Shown one piece after another: positions 19,137-27,852 of a stretch of 64,000 nt of DNA (position 1 is its first letter; each line of letters starts with the position of its first letter). This DNA comes from Streptococcus sanguinis SK49 (GTDB lineage Bacteria > Bacillota > Bacilli > Lactobacillales > Streptococcaceae): positions 1,077,198 through 1,141,197 of the forward strand of contig NZ_GL890985.1 of assembly GCF_000212815.1 (NCBI RefSeq). The letters run 5' to 3'. A program made the translations under genes and the position numbers. A model generated the notes under the pieces. That model searched no databases. It worked only from the letters and a program-made list of their open reading frames with translations, and was not told the origin of the DNA.

Positions 19137-19997
19137 ATGCCTATTCCTAATATCCAGCAAGAGGAGCTGATTGTTATTGATGACAATCATCGTTTGCGGG
19201 CCTATGATGGTCAGTTTGAGCTAGCCTTGGACTGGTACCAAGATCCAGATATGATTTATATGATTGATGGCAGAAGAGAGCCCTATTCGCCGGAGCAAGT
19301 TCAAAAGATGTATGAGTGTTTGGCTTCGCTAGGTGAAGTGTATTTTATTGAGGTTTGGGAGCAGGAGTGCTGGCTGGCTATTGGGGATGTGACCTTTTGG
19401 CAAGATGATTTGCCTATTGTCATTGGAAATGCGGACTACCGTAGGAAAGGAGTTGGCAAGAAAGTTCTTTCTGCTTTGATACAGCGCGCACGCAATCTAG
19501 GCTATCAGAAACTAACAGTTCAAGAAATTTATGATTTCAATCAGCCCTCTTGCAGTCTATTTGAGTCGCTTGGTTTCTATCCAACTCATGCTAGGGAGAG
19601 AGGTAGGTCCTATACACTTGATTTGACCTTGCCCATAGCGCAGATCCAGCCCAGTCAGTTCTACCTTTCACGGGAAAAGCTGGACAGGATTAGCATTGAT
19701 TTTGACCAACAAGAACTTGAAGCTTTACCTGTCAAGCGCATGGATGGAAAAGTTTTCTTTACTGATGGACATAGCAGAGCCTTTAAGGCATATCAGGCTG
19801 GCCTCTCTCATATCCCCATCTATTATGATAGGGACGATCTTAACTGGGATTTTTATCAATACTGTGTTCAGGCTTGTCAAGAAAGAGGTATCTTCTCGGT
19901 AGCTGATTTACAGAACCGCATTTTGTCCAAGGAAGACTATCAGATCCATTGGCTTGATTGGTGTAAAAGAGAAGCTGGAAAATTTGATAAGAGCTGA
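19137..19997 (+). CDS. GNAT acetyltransferase fused to a ParB-like domain
   Basis: The 286-residue protein has two parts. Residues 20-165 form a GNAT N-acetyltransferase with the acetyl-CoA loop YRRKGVGKKV (101-110) and the FNQPSCSLFESLGF segment near 134-147. Residues 168-235 read as a ParB/sulfiredoxin-like box: QIQPSQFYLSREKL, then FTDGHSRAFKAYQAG with Asp210, His212 and Arg214 placed like the D-G-H-x-R motif of ParB-type domains. The remaining tail is helical. I know no standard name for this fusion. GAGGGAGAAAAG precedes the ATG. It stands alone, with cutC transcribed from its own promoter. Confidence 0.75.
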   Translation: MPIPNIQQEELIVIDDNHRLRAYDGQFELALDWYQDPDMIYMIDGRREPYSPEQVQKMYECLASLGEVYFIEVWEQECWLAIGDVTFWQDDLPIVIGNADYRRKGVGKKVLSALIQRARNLGYQKLTVQEIYDFNQPSCSLFESLGFYPTHARERGRSYTLDLTLPIAQIQPSQFYLSREKLDRISIDFDQQELEALPVKRMDGKVFFTDGHSRAFKAYQAGLSHIPIYYDRDDLNWDFYQYCVQACQERGIFSVADLQNRILSKEDYQIHWLDWCKREAGKFDKS

Positions 19998-20013
19998 TAT
20001 CGCGAAGCTCTTG

Positions 20014-20022
20014 TGTTATAAT
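20014..20022 (+). promoter_or_regulatory. Extended -10 promoter of cutC
   Basis: TGTTATAAT fits TGnTATAAT exactly, 40 nt before the cutC ATG. The -35 is weak. Confidence 0.6.
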
Positions 20023-20061
20023 AGATAAAGGAAATCAATATATTAAATCAGAGGTAAGATA

Positions 20062-20694
20062 ATGCTTTATGAATTTTGTGCGGAAAATGTAACCTTGTTA
20101 AAAAAGGCTATGAAGGCTGGAGCCCAGCGGATTGAGCTCTGTGATAATTTGGCTGTCGGAGGCACGACACCCAGTTACGGCGTAATTCAAGCAGCAGTTG
20201 ACTTAGCCAAGCCTTACGGTGCGACTGTGATGACCATGATTCGGCCCCGAGGCGGTGATTTTGTTTACTCGGAACTTGAAATTGAGATTATGCTGGCAGA
20301 TATCCAAAAAGCCAAGGAAGTCGGCAGTCAGGGAGTGGTTTTTGGTGTCTTGACGGAGAAGAACGAAATAGATGTTTCGAAGATGCAGCGCCTGCTGGAG
20401 GCATGCAAGGGACTGGAAGTAGTCTTCCACATGGCTTTTGATGCGATACCGGCTGAATACCAGTTTGGCGAAATGGACTGGCTGATTGAGAACGGTGTCC
20501 AGCGAATTTTGACCCACGGAGGACCTGACAGTGAGCCAATTGAGGAGCATTTTGCTTGGCTGGACGAATTAATCGAGCATGCTGCTGATCGGATTGATAT
20601 TATGCCGGGCGGTGGCATTCATCTAGGCAATCGTCAGCAAATTATAGACAGTCTGGCAGTTGACCAGCTGCATGGAACTAAAATTGTATTTTAA
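20062..20694 (+). CDS. cutC: CutC-family copper homeostasis protein
   Basis: Encodes 210 residues with the CutC TIM-barrel pattern: EFCAENV near the start, AGAQRIELCDNLAVGGTTPS near 21-40, the MIRPRGGDFVYSE segment near 60, FHMAFDAIP near 128, RILTHGG near 150, and IMPGGGIH near 180. CutC was linked to copper tolerance in E. coli, but its direct function is debated. It is followed after 32 nt by a YjbR-type gene with no promoter or terminator between, so the two probably form a bicistron. Confidence 0.92.
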   Translation: MLYEFCAENVTLLKKAMKAGAQRIELCDNLAVGGTTPSYGVIQAAVDLAKPYGATVMTMIRPRGGDFVYSELEIEIMLADIQKAKEVGSQGVVFGVLTEKNEIDVSKMQRLLEACKGLEVVFHMAFDAIPAEYQFGEMDWLIENGVQRILTHGGPDSEPIEEHFAWLDELIEHAADRIDIMPGGGIHLGNRQQIIDSLAVDQLHGTKIVF

Positions 20695-20726
20695 GGAGGA
20701 GAAGGGCTCTAGCGGCTCCTAATAAA

Positions 20727-21398
20727 ATGTTGGAACTATTTGAAAAATACAAGGCTAATCCAGATAAGCTTCAGACTTACGGTTTTAAGGAGTCTGACGG
20801 GGCTTACCATTTCTCGCAGAAGATTATGAAGGGTAACTTTCGCTTGGAGGTGACTATCAGAGATGGGAAGCTGGACTATCAGGTCTTTGATTGTGATACT
20901 GATGACGCCTATCTGCAGGTCAAGATGGAGCAGGTGACGGGGGAGTTTGTCGGTCGGGTTCGTGAAGCTTGTCAGGCAGCTCTTCTGGCTATCCGTCAGC
21001 ACTGTTTTGACGAGGTTGGCTTTCTCTATGAGCAGAGTAAGCGACTGCGGGATCACGCAACTGAGGTTTATCAGGGGCAAATAGAGTACCTCTGGGAGAA
21101 GTCGTCCAGAAAGAGCTCGACTAAAGCAGGGGTTTTCCGCCACCAGGACAGTAAAAAATGGTATGGGGCTTTTCTGACCACAGACTGGTCTAAGTTTGAA
21201 GCAGAGCGAAGCGGCGCTATTGAGGTGCTAAATGTTAAGAATGATCATGTGGCGGAGCTGATTCAGAAAAAGGGGATTTACCCGGCCTTTCACATGAATA
21301 AGAAATATTGGCTCAGTCTGCCCTTGAATGATACACTGAGCGATCAGGAAATCTTTGATTTACTGGCTGTTAGTTACCAGCTGACCAGTAAAAAATAG
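20727..21398 (+). CDS. MmcQ/YjbR-family protein
   Basis: Encodes 223 residues. The C-terminal third, with KKWYGAFLTTDWSKF, VLNVKNDHVAELIQKKGIYPAFHMNKKYWLSLPLNDTLSD, matches the MmcQ/YjbR double-wing fold, proposed to bind DNA. An N-terminal half of about 110 residues is an added domain found in longer members. The GGAGGAG ribosome site (20695-20701) is about 26 nt from the ATG and can pair with CTCCT (20716-20720) next to the start. Translation may therefore depend on ribosomes arriving from cutC. Confidence 0.8.
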   Translation: MLELFEKYKANPDKLQTYGFKESDGAYHFSQKIMKGNFRLEVTIRDGKLDYQVFDCDTDDAYLQVKMEQVTGEFVGRVREACQAALLAIRQHCFDEVGFLYEQSKRLRDHATEVYQGQIEYLWEKSSRKSSTKAGVFRHQDSKKWYGAFLTTDWSKFEAERSGAIEVLNVKNDHVAELIQKKGIYPAFHMNKKYWLSLPLNDTLSDQEIFDLLAVSYQLTSKK

Positions 21399-21406
21399 AA
21401 TCGAAG

Positions 21407-21438
21407 CACAGCGCTCCAATCCGCTGTGTTTCATTTTT
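21407..21438 (+). terminator. Terminator after the cutC operon
   Basis: CACAGCG (21407-21413), 8-nt loop, CGCTGTG (21422-21428), then TTTCATTTTT. Confidence 0.7.
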
Positions 21439-21451
21439 CCTCAAAAAACAG

Positions 21452-21457
21452 TATAAT
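21452..21457 (+). promoter_or_regulatory. -10 element of the first ABC exporter operon
   Basis: Consensus TATAAT 28 nt before the ATG at 21486, with a weak TTTCAT-like -35 near 21429. It directly follows the cutC operon terminator. Confidence 0.5.
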
Positions 21458-21485
21458 AAAAAGACTAGTAAGAATAGGAGAAATT

Positions 21486-23228
21486 ATGAACCTCATTAGA
21501 AAATTAGCCTGGTTTTTTAAGTTGGAAAAGCGGCGCTATATCATCGGTATCTTGGCCTTATCCTTGGTCAGCGTCTTCAATCTGATACCGCCTAGAGTCA
21601 TCGGTCAGGTTATTGACCGAATTGCTAGCAAACATCTGACTTCTCAAGAGCTGCTCTTTAATTTGCTGTTGCTGATTGCTTCAGCTTTTATCATGTACGG
21701 CCTGCGTTATGTCTGGCGCCTTTATATCTTAGGGACGTCCAATAATCTGGGACGGATTCTGCGCTCTCGATTGTTCGAGCACTTTACTCACATGTCTCCC
21801 TCTTTTTATCAGAAATACCGTACAGGGGACTTGATGGCTCATGCGACCAACGATATCAATGCAATTGTCAGTCTGGCTGGGGGTGGAGTCATGTCAGCTG
21901 TGGATGCTTCTATTACAGCCCTGGTGACCCTGCTGACTATGTTTTTCGTTTTGGACTGGCGGCTAACCTTGATTGCCATTGTGCCCATGCCCTTCTTGTC
22001 GTGGGGTACGGGCTTGATTGGCCGAAAAAATCATGAAAGTTTTAAGGCTGCTCAAGAGGCATTTTCGGATTTGAACAATAAGGTTCAGGAGAGTGTTTCA
22101 GGGATTCGAGTGACCAAGTCCTTTGGCTATCAAGAGGCAGAGACTCAGTCTTTTGCACAGACCAATCAGGAAGTCTACGAAAAAAATGTTTTAGCTGCCA
22201 AGTACGATTCTCTTTTTGACCCCTTAGTTTTGCTTTTTATCGGTCTTTCTTATGTTTTGACCTTGATTTTCGGTGGAATTTTCATCTCCCAAGGGCAGTT
22301 TACCATAGGAGAGTTGGTTACCTTTATCACTTATCTGGATATGCTGGTTTGGCCGCTGCAGGCTACAGGCTATCTTTTTAACATCGGCCAGCGAGGGGCT
22401 GTTTCCTATGAACGGATTGAGAAACTGCTGGCTCAGGAGTCAGATGTCAAGGAAGCTGAACAACCCCTTTCTCATGCGGAAAATGGTCGATTGGATTATG
22501 ATATTCAGAAGTTTTCTTATGCCGAGGAGACTAGTTTATCTGATATTCATTTTTCCATTGAGCAGGGACAGACACTGGGAATTGTCGGTCAGACTGGCTC
22601 AGGGAAGACCACTCTTCTGCGCTTGCTGCTACGGGAACAGGATATCCAGGAGGGGGCTATCTATCTGAATGGCCATGATATCCGAGAGTACCGCCTCAAA
22701 GATTTGCGCCGTCTCATCGGCTATGTACCACAGGAACAGATGCTCTTTGCTCTGTCCATTCGGGACAATATCCGCTTTGCTAATCCCCAACTGACAGATA
22801 GCCAGGTTCTAGCTGCCGCTCAACTATGCGGTGTGTATGAGGATATTCAGGCTATGCCAGAGGGGCTGGATACAGTTGTTGGTGAGCGGGGCTTGTCCTT
22901 ATCTGGCGGACAGAAGCAGCGCTTAGCGATGAGTCGGGCTATTATTACCAATCCTGAAATCCTGATTTTGGATGATTCCCTATCGGCTGTCGATGCTAAG
23001 ACGGAGAACCTGATTTTAGAAAATCTAAAGTCAGAGCGTGCTGGCAAGACAACCATCATCACAGCTCATCGGCTGTCAGCCTTGGTGCATGCAGACCTGA
23101 TTTTGGTCATGGAAGAGGGGCGTATCAAGGAGCGGGGTACTCACCAAGAGCTATTGGAGCAAAAGGGCTGGTATGCCCAGACATACCATAATCAGCAGCT
23201 GGCAGAAAGCTTGAAGGAGGAAGATTAA
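21486..23228 (+). CDS. Heterodimeric ABC exporter subunit with degenerate ATPase site (BmrC/YheI-like)
   Basis: The 580 residues comprise a six-helix type-1 exporter membrane domain (about 1-315) and a nucleotide-binding domain. Walker A is GQTGSGKTT, the signature SLSGGQKQR, and Walker B ILILDDSLSAVD. The residue after Walker B is Asp, not the catalytic Glu, so this half is catalytically degenerate as in BmrC and similar exporters. ATG 21486 follows AATAGGAGAAATT and the -10 element. The frame start at 21426 would lie upstream of the promoter. The partner gene starts 1 nt after its stop. Substrate unknown, with multidrug or lipid export likely by family. Confidence 0.88.
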   Translation: MNLIRKLAWFFKLEKRRYIIGILALSLVSVFNLIPPRVIGQVIDRIASKHLTSQELLFNLLLLIASAFIMYGLRYVWRLYILGTSNNLGRILRSRLFEHFTHMSPSFYQKYRTGDLMAHATNDINAIVSLAGGGVMSAVDASITALVTLLTMFFVLDWRLTLIAIVPMPFLSWGTGLIGRKNHESFKAAQEAFSDLNNKVQESVSGIRVTKSFGYQEAETQSFAQTNQEVYEKNVLAAKYDSLFDPLVLLFIGLSYVLTLIFGGIFISQGQFTIGELVTFITYLDMLVWPLQATGYLFNIGQRGAVSYERIEKLLAQESDVKEAEQPLSHAENGRLDYDIQKFSYAEETSLSDIHFSIEQGQTLGIVGQTGSGKTTLLRLLLREQDIQEGAIYLNGHDIREYRLKDLRRLIGYVPQEQMLFALSIRDNIRFANPQLTDSQVLAAAQLCGVYEDIQAMPEGLDTVVGERGLSLSGGQKQRLAMSRAIITNPEILILDDSLSAVDAKTENLILENLKSERAGKTTIITAHRLSALVHADLILVMEEGRIKERGTHQELLEQKGWYAQTYHNQQLAESLKEED

Positions 23229-23229
23229 T

Positions 23230-24969
23230 ATGAAAAAGAAAGCAACTTTTCATCGCCTCCTAGGCTACATGTGGCGTTACAGGATAGTGAGCAGTATGGC
23301 CTTGACCTTCATCCTGCTGACGACTCTAGTTACAACGGCATTGCCGCTTCTGGCCCGCTATTTTATTGATCAGTTTATCGGGCGCAATCAAGCCTGGGCT
23401 GGCCTGCCTTTGCTGGCTCTTTACTATGGTCTTTTCCTCTTGCGGGTACTTTTTACCTTCTTGGGAAAGTATTTCTTTGCGCGTGTGGCTCAAAGTGTGG
23501 TTCGGGACTTGCGACAGGAAAGCTTTGCCAATATCCAGCGTCTGCAAATGGCTTATTTTGATAGGACGCCAGCTGGTGCTATCGTTTCCCGCCTGACTAA
23601 TGATACTCAGGCAGTCGCAGATATGTTCAGTGAGATTTTTTCTAATTTTTTGAGCTCCTTGCTGATTTTAGTTGTTACTTTGAGCGCCATGTTTGCCCTC
23701 AACTGGCAATTGACCCTGATGATTGCTCTCTTTTTACCTCTGATGGCAGCTTCTATCTTGCTTTATCAGCATCTATCCAATCGTCAGCTGAAGCAGGTCC
23801 GGAATAAGCTCAGCGATTTGAATGTCAAGCTATCTGAAAGTATTGAAGGAATGCGGATTATTCAGGCTTTTGGGCAAGAGAAGCGCTTGCTGCGGGAATT
23901 TGAAGAAATCAACGGTCAGCATTTAGGCTTCACAAATCGCTATCTAAATATCAACAGTCTCTTTCTAAGGCCGGCTATGTCCCTTCTGAAAATCTTGGCT
24001 TATGGAGTGATTCTGACTTACTTTGGCTTGATTTGGCAAGTGGCGGGAATTACGGCTGGTATTATGTATGCCTTTATCCAGTATGTCAATCAGCTTTTTA
24101 ATCCTTTGATTGATGTTATGCAGAATTACTCTGTTCTACAGACATCTATGGTTGCTGCGGAGCGAGTTTTTGAAATTATGGACCGCACAGACTACGAGCC
24201 TGAGCAGGCTAACCAAGACTTGCAAATCCAAGATGGCAGTATCGAATTCAAGCATGTTTCCTTTTCTTATGATGGGAAGCGTGATGTTTTGCGGGATATT
24301 TCCTTTTCTGTCAAAAAAAGCCAGACGATTGCCTTTGTGGGCTCGACTGGCTCTGGCAAGTCCTCGATTATCAATCTTTTCCTGCGTTTTTATGAGTTTG
24401 AGCGGGGGCAGATTTTGATTGATGGACGCGATATTAAAGACTATAGTCAAGCGGAGCTGCGGCGAAAGATTGGCCTTGTCTTGCAGGATCCTTTCCTTTA
24501 TCACGGTACCGTTGCTTCCAATATCCAGCTTTACCAAGAGCAGCTGACGCGAGGAGAAATTATAGAAGCGGCTAAGTTTGTAGACGCTCATGGCTTTATC
24601 AGTCAGCTGCCTCAAGCTTATGATGCCCCTGTGACTGAGCGGGGAGCGACTTTTTCCAGCGGTCAGCGTCAGCTTCTAGCCTTTGCCAGAACCATCGCCA
24701 CCAAGCCTAAAATCTTGATTTTAGATGAGGCGACAGCCAATATTGATTCGGAGACAGAGGAGCTGATTCAATCCTCACTGAGAAAAATGCGGCGGGGTCG
24801 GACAACCATTGCCATTGCCCACCGGCTGTCTACTATTCAGGATGCCGATTGCATCTATGTCTTAGACAAGGGCCGCATTATCGAATCCGGCAGCCACGAA
24901 GAATTGTTAGCACAGGATGGAACCTATAAGAAAATGTACCAACTGCAGGCTGGGATGATGGAGTCTTGA
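23230..24969 (+). CDS. Heterodimeric ABC exporter subunit with canonical Walker B (BmrD/YheH-like)
   Basis: The 579 residues comprise a six-helix membrane domain and an ATPase domain. Walker A is GSTGSGKSS, and Walker B is ILILDEATANID with the normal catalytic Glu. The signature is FSSGQRQ rather than LSGGQ. This is the complement expected for the partner of the preceding subunit: one competent and one degenerate composite site. GGAGGAAGATTAAT precedes the ATG. Transcription ends in a bidirectional terminator shared with pdxR. Confidence 0.88.
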   Translation: MKKKATFHRLLGYMWRYRIVSSMALTFILLTTLVTTALPLLARYFIDQFIGRNQAWAGLPLLALYYGLFLLRVLFTFLGKYFFARVAQSVVRDLRQESFANIQRLQMAYFDRTPAGAIVSRLTNDTQAVADMFSEIFSNFLSSLLILVVTLSAMFALNWQLTLMIALFLPLMAASILLYQHLSNRQLKQVRNKLSDLNVKLSESIEGMRIIQAFGQEKRLLREFEEINGQHLGFTNRYLNINSLFLRPAMSLLKILAYGVILTYFGLIWQVAGITAGIMYAFIQYVNQLFNPLIDVMQNYSVLQTSMVAAERVFEIMDRTDYEPEQANQDLQIQDGSIEFKHVSFSYDGKRDVLRDISFSVKKSQTIAFVGSTGSGKSSIINLFLRFYEFERGQILIDGRDIKDYSQAELRRKIGLVLQDPFLYHGTVASNIQLYQEQLTRGEIIEAAKFVDAHGFISQLPQAYDAPVTERGATFSSGQRQLLAFARTIATKPKILILDEATANIDSETEELIQSSLRKMRRGRTTIAIAHRLSTIQDADCIYVLDKGRIIESGSHEELLAQDGTYKKMYQLQAGMMES

Positions 24970-24989
24970 AAAACCTGATTATAAATGAA

Positions 24990-25020
24990 AGGTGTAGAAT
25001 TCCGAATGAATTCTACACCT
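24990..25020. terminator. Bidirectional terminator between the ABC exporter operon and pdxR
   Basis: AGGTGTAGAATTC (24990-25002), 5-nt loop, GAATTCTACACCT (25008-25020). A perfect 13-bp stem between convergent genes that overlaps the pdxR stop codon. Confidence 0.85.
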
Positions 25021-26293
25021 ATTTTAAATAGTCTTTTAATTTCTCTACATTTTCTTCTAAGTTATCATAAGGAAGCTTGGCATACTGGTAAGGGCAGCTA
25101 GCAAGGTAGCTTTGTTCAAAGAAGTCAAGCGGCAGGCTGCTGTGTTTGAGAGCACTGACAGAAGAAAGTGACCTCAAGTCTAACAGAATGCCGTCCTTGG
25201 TCAGATAGCTGGCTAGTGGCAGCTGAGCTTGCTCTAGCAGTATCTGCGCCTTTCTTGCTTCCTCTTCTTGAAGCTGCAGCAGCGCCAGCCTATTTTTTTC
25301 AAACATGAGACTGTCGATGTAGAGAGATAGAGCCTTCTGCATGATGAGGTTGCTGTCATAGTCCACGGCACTTTTGTAAGCGATAAAGGTCTTTTGAATC
25401 TGGGGTGGAAGGAGCAGGGCAGTAATCCTTAGGGCCGGGAAAAGGCTGGTAGAAAAGGACTTGATGTAGATGACGCGCTGGCTATTGTCTAGATAATGAA
25501 AGGTTAGCTCCCGCCGGCTATCAAAGTCTGATAGGTAGTCATCTTCTACAATATAGACATCATAGAGCTGGGCCAGCCGAAGAATCTCTTCCTTGTCCTG
25601 CCGACTGTAAGAGTGGCCCAAGGGATAGTGAAAACGCGGGATAGTGTAGAAAAACTTGATCTTTCCGCTTTTAAAAATCCTCTCCAGCTCTTGCAGATTA
25701 ATCCCCTGCGGTGTCCTTTCAATGGTTTCATAAGGAAGTTTTTGCGCTAGCAGAAGATCATTAATTCGATGGTAGGTCGGTTGCTCTACTAAGATACGCT
25801 CTTTTTGGTTGGGAAATTCAATCTGTGAAAGGATATAGAGGGCCTGCTGGGTGCCGGAAGTCAGTACCAACTGATCCCTAGTAGCATAGACAGCAGAGTC
25901 CAGCATTAGCTTTTGCACAGAGCGACGCAGATCCTCCAGTCCTTCCTGCTGAGGGTAGTAGTTGAAGAGATAATTTTCCCGGCCAATCAGAGTTTCATTC
26001 ACACAGAGTCGGAAATCCTCGTAGGCTTGGTGGCGGTCATCCCTCACAGGCAGCTCCAAATCCTGCTTTTCTTCCTGGGCATTCTCCAGCACATAGTAGC
26101 CGCTTTTGGGAACGGCATAGATGTACTTCTGATACTTGAGCTCAATCAGAGCCTTCTGCGCAGTATCCTTACTACAGTGATAACGCTCAGCAAGCTTTCG
26201 GACAGAAGGAATTTTCTGACCAGTTGCCAGTTTTCCCTCTTTAATATCCTTAGTAATCTTATCAACGATGCGCTGGTATTTTGCTTTGGTCAT
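25019..26293 (-). CDS. pdxR: MocR-type regulator of vitamin B6 genes (GntR winged helix plus aminotransferase fold)
   Basis: The 424-residue protein has a GntR winged helix at residues 1-75 (KIPSVRKLAERYHCSKDTAQKALIEL). A fold-type I aminotransferase domain follows, with LTSGTQQALYIL and the PLP region YIVEDDYLSDF. The expected lysine motif appears as IYIKSFSTSLFPALR. PdxR proteins sense pyridoxal phosphate. In S. mutans PdxR controls the adjacent pdxK and an ECF S gene, the same layout as here. ATG 26293 is chosen because GGGGACAG precedes it and because the earlier frame starts (up to 26365) lie upstream of the predicted transcription start near 26320. Confidence 0.9.
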   Translation of the reverse strand: MTKAKYQRIVDKITKDIKEGKLATGQKIPSVRKLAERYHCSKDTAQKALIELKYQKYIYAVPKSGYYVLENAQEEKQDLELPVRDDRHQAYEDFRLCVNETLIGRENYLFNYYPQQEGLEDLRRSVQKLMLDSAVYATRDQLVLTSGTQQALYILSQIEFPNQKERILVEQPTYHRINDLLLAQKLPYETIERTPQGINLQELERIFKSGKIKFFYTIPRFHYPLGHSYSRQDKEEILRLAQLYDVYIVEDDYLSDFDSRRELTFHYLDNSQRVIYIKSFSTSLFPALRITALLLPPQIQKTFIAYKSAVDYDSNLIMQKALSLYIDSLMFEKNRLALLQLQEEEARKAQILLEQAQLPLASYLTKDGILLDLRSLSSVSALKHSSLPLDFFEQSYLASCPYQYAKLPYDNLEENVEKLKDYLK

Positions 26294-26326
26294 AAAACTG
26301 TCCCCATACAGATCTGATTTTTTCAT

Positions 26327-26356
26327 ATTGTAACTCATTTTCAGATATTTTACAAT
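26327..26356. promoter_or_regulatory. Face-to-face pdxR and pdxK promoters sharing one inverted repeat
   Basis: ATTGTAA (26327-26333) and TTACAAT (26350-26356) form an inverted repeat with a 16-nt centre. On the plus strand TTGTAA (26328-26333), 17 nt, TACAAT (26351-26356) gives the pdxK promoter. On the minus strand TTGTAA (26355-26350), 17 nt, TACAAT (26332-26327) gives the pdxR promoter. Each half-site is the -35 of one promoter and the -10 of the other, so the two polymerases cannot bind together. Confidence 0.75.
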
Positions 26357-26377
26357 AGAGAGCAAGTAGGAGGAGTC

Positions 26378-27244
26378 ATGAAAACAAAAACAGTTATTCT
26401 ATCCACAGATATTTCTGGCTTAGGTAAGGTTGCCGCAACAGCTGCCCTGCCGCTTTTTGCAATTTGTCAGCTAGAGGTTGCCCTCTTGCCAACCATGATT
26501 TTATCGTCCCATACAGGCGGTTTTTCAGACATCTACATAGATGATTATACGAGCGGGATGCTTGCTTTTTTGAAACAATGGCAGAGCCTGGAGTTCGACT
26601 TTTCAGCTTTGGTAACAGGATATTTGAAATCTGACATACAGGTGGAAAATTTGCTGCGCTTTAAAAAGGAAAAAAGCTTGCCCCTTATCGTGGATCCTAT
26701 CATGGGAGACAAGGGGACTTTTTATCAGGGATTTTCAGATGCCCATCTAGACCATATGCGTCGCCTCTGCCAGCATGCCGATTTGGTTCTGCCCAATTTG
26801 ACGGAAGCCTGTTTGTTGTTGGAGGAATCCTACGAAGATAGCTTATCAGAAGATAGATGGGAGGACTACTGCAAGCGTTTGGCTGAGTTAGGACCGAGCA
26901 AGGTCTTGCTAACTGGCTTGCCCATGAAAGAAAATCAGATTGGTGTGGCCTATTTTGATGCGGCAACAGAGGAGTTTAACCTCTTTTCTAGTCCAGCTTT
27001 GCCCCAGCAATTTTTTGGAACGGGTGATATATTGACGACACTTGTAGCTGCGGCTTTTGTTCAAGGGGTCGACATCAAGCAAGCCCTACCTATGATTTTG
27101 AAGTTTATTGAAAAGAGCTTGGCACTTAGCTTTAAAGAGCAAATAGATCCAAAGAAGGGCGTTTTTTACCAGCCCTACCTAGGAGAGCTTTTTGCTGATT
27201 TTCAAGCCTTAATGGAGGAAAAAGATGAAGAAACAAACACTTGA
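26378..27244 (+). CDS. pdxK: Pyridoxal/pyridoxine kinase
   Basis: Encodes 288 residues of the ribokinase-like PdxK family, which phosphorylates pyridoxal, pyridoxine or pyridoxamine with ATP. Visible features are STDISGLGKVAATAALP near the start, PLIVDPIMGDKGTFY near 103-117, LPNLTEACLL near 137, and the anion-hole FGTGDILTTL near 215-224 with the catalytic Asp. AGGAGGAGTC precedes the ATG. The next gene overlaps it by 20 nt. Together with divergent pdxR and the ECF gene it forms a vitamin B6 salvage unit. Confidence 0.92.
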   Translation: MKTKTVILSTDISGLGKVAATAALPLFAICQLEVALLPTMILSSHTGGFSDIYIDDYTSGMLAFLKQWQSLEFDFSALVTGYLKSDIQVENLLRFKKEKSLPLIVDPIMGDKGTFYQGFSDAHLDHMRRLCQHADLVLPNLTEACLLLEESYEDSLSEDRWEDYCKRLAELGPSKVLLTGLPMKENQIGVAYFDAATEEFNLFSSPALPQQFFGTGDILTTLVAAAFVQGVDIKQALPMILKFIEKSLALSFKEQIDPKKGVFYQPYLGELFADFQALMEEKDEETNT

Positions 27245-27824
27245 TTTGCAAACCTTAACCATGATTAGTTTATTTGCTGCTTTGATTTTTCTGAGCATTC
27301 AGTTTTTTAAAATTCCTGTCGGAGCTCAGTTTATTCATTTTGGAAATGCACTGGTGGTGGTGGGTTGTCTGATTTTTGGCAGTAAACTCGGTTTTTTGGC
27401 GGCTGCTATTGGACTAGGAATATTTGACTTGCTAAATGGTTACGCAGTGGAAATCCCAATTATCTTGTTAGAAGCACTTGCGGTGGCCGTGGTGATTCAT
27501 TTTCTGTATGAAGGACTCTTTCAGAGAAAGGATCAACTAAGAAATATTCTTATGACAGCAGTAGCAGCTGCTTTGGTAAAAATTGTGCTTAATATCCTCA
27601 AGTACACTCTGACAGGAACACTGCTTGGCGGGAGTAGTTTACCAGCAGCCTTTTTGCTGGCAGTAGCTGAGATTACTGGTACATTTGGCTCCAGTCTAGC
27701 GACAGTCATTGCTGTCCCAATCTTATATCCAATTTTTAAGCAAGTCAGAAAAGCGCATAAGCAAAGAAGACCACTGAAAAGTAAGGATGAATCAATAATC
27801 AACATAAACAAAGAAACCGTCTGA
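27225..27824 (+). CDS. pdxU: ECF transporter S component, probably for vitamin B6
   Basis: The 199-residue product has five or six hydrophobic helices and a short basic C-terminal tail. The helix-1 to helix-3 pattern (ALIFLSIQFFKIPVGAQFIHFGNALVVVGCLIFG...) is that of ECF S components that bind vitamins and dock onto a shared EcfAA'T module. Substrate assignment to pyridoxal or pyridoxine is inference from its overlap with pdxK and linkage to pdxR. The name pdxU follows S. mutans usage. The stop codon lies inside the following palindromic terminator. Confidence 0.82.
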   Translation: MKKQTLDLQTLTMISLFAALIFLSIQFFKIPVGAQFIHFGNALVVVGCLIFGSKLGFLAAAIGLGIFDLLNGYAVEIPIILLEALAVAVVIHFLYEGLFQRKDQLRNILMTAVAAALVKIVLNILKYTLTGTLLGGSSLPAAFLLAVAEITGTFGSSLATVIAVPILYPIFKQVRKAHKQRRPLKSKDESIININKETV

Positions 27825-27848
27825 GAATTCTCAGACGGTTTTGTATTT
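27814..27848. terminator. Bidirectional terminator between pdxU and the hemolysin-III gene
   Basis: AACCGTCTGAGAA and its complement meet at TTCTCAGACGGTT (27815-27840), a perfect 13-bp palindrome. A-runs precede it and TTTTGTATTTTTT follows. It serves convergent genes. Confidence 0.88.
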
Positions 27849-27852
27849 TTTC

